This document shows positions 63,729 to 64,000 of a stretch of DNA of 64,000 nt, piece by piece. The number at the start of each line of letters is the position of its first letter. Position 1 is the first letter of the stretch. The DNA is from Bradyrhizobium valentinum. GTDB taxonomy: Bacteria; Pseudomonadota; Alphaproteobacteria; Rhizobiales; Xanthobacteraceae. The stretch is taken from assembly GCF_001440405.1 (NCBI RefSeq), contig NZ_LLXX01000067.1, forward strand, positions 84,575-148,574, given 5' to 3'. A model generated the notes under the pieces. It was given only the letters and a program-made list of their open reading frames with translations. It ran no database searches and was not told where the DNA came from. A program made the position numbers and the translations under genes.

Positions 63729-64000
63729 ACTGCCTGAGACCGCTGCAGTGCTTATGAATAAAGGATACGCCGGTCCGTCAATTTTGTGGCCAGCGTCCGC
63801 TTTGGGTCTTGGCCGTGTAAAAACGCTCGGAGGCGAGAAGCTGGACGTGCGGGCCCTTGGTCCACATCGGTCAGCCGGCTGTAGCCAGCCGCATCGCTGG
63901 ATTACGTGAATCGTAAACAACCAAAGCGCGGCTTGGCGAGCGCCAGCCTCAAATCCGGTTCAATGGCCGCTTCTGGCCCCAAGCCGCCGATCTGCAAAAC

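Noticed and set aside
63552..63920. A 122-codon minus-strand frame at the window end
   Set aside because: It runs through the interspersed repeat and antisense to the LysR 3' end; no family features.

Overview
The window looks like chromosome of a high-GC alphaproteobacterium, most likely Bradyrhizobium or a close relative. This rests on the gene families present, dense GGAGG-type ribosome sites, many ATGA/GTGA/TTGA operon overlaps, and a short interspersed repeat in four intergenic places. No rRNA, tRNA, CRISPR array or transposase was seen.

Region 1 (1-15.3 kb) is an acyl-CoA/small-molecule catabolic island: a truncated acyl-CoA ligase, an AcuI/YhdH-type reductase, two SDRs without the usual catalytic tyrosine, an alpha/beta hydrolase, a zinc-free MDR oxidoreductase, an enoyl-CoA hydratase, a soluble molybdopterin/4Fe-4S oxidoreductase, a thiolase, an MFS exporter and a flavin reductase. 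Two HxlR regulators and one TetR regulator sit next to clear dyads that look like their operators. One 16-bp repeat lies before both hxlR-1 and the reductase. A 20-bp motif is shared by the ligase promoter region and hxlR-2, 13 kb apart.

Region 2 (15.3-20.4 kb) is gene-poor and decaying. It holds hyuB and IclR remnants, interspersed repeats, an orphan 26-bp palindrome and one intact secreted D-aminoacylase-type enzyme.

Region 3 (20.4-36.2 kb) is a sulfur and respiration island. oxyR diverges from an unusual GroEL with a Pro/His-rich tail, followed by a SoxY-like carrier, SoxZ and a flavocytochrome c sulfide dehydrogenase pair. Converging on these is a long minus-strand operon for a non-canonical cbb3-type oxidase: a cupredoxin-like protein, a Tat metallophosphoesterase, a SoxA-like monohaem cytochrome, CcoN, a fused three-haem CcoO-CcoP, four tiny membrane proteins, a TauE/SafE-like protein and a CcoI-like copper ATPase. 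A SCO1 gene diverges from it. Sulfide electrons could flow from FccAB to this oxidase; this is the most interesting system in the window.

Region 4 (36.7-47.1 kb) has a LysR gene converging on an eight-gene operon: a spermidine/putrescine-type ABC importer, a three-subunit molybdenum hydroxylase (form II CoxL type) and an amidase, suggesting uptake, hydroxylation and hydrolysis of a nitrogenous compound.

Region 5 (47.4-63.6 kb) is a near-continuous minus-strand array of 14 genes: a Dpp-type peptide importer with two binding proteins, a polar amino-acid importer with two binding proteins, and four hydrolases (N-carbamoyl-D-amino-acid hydrolase, CE4/PuuE-like deacetylase or imidase, two amidohydrolases). 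A LysR regulator diverges from its head. With region 2 it suggests use of D-amino acids, hydantoins or cyclic amides.
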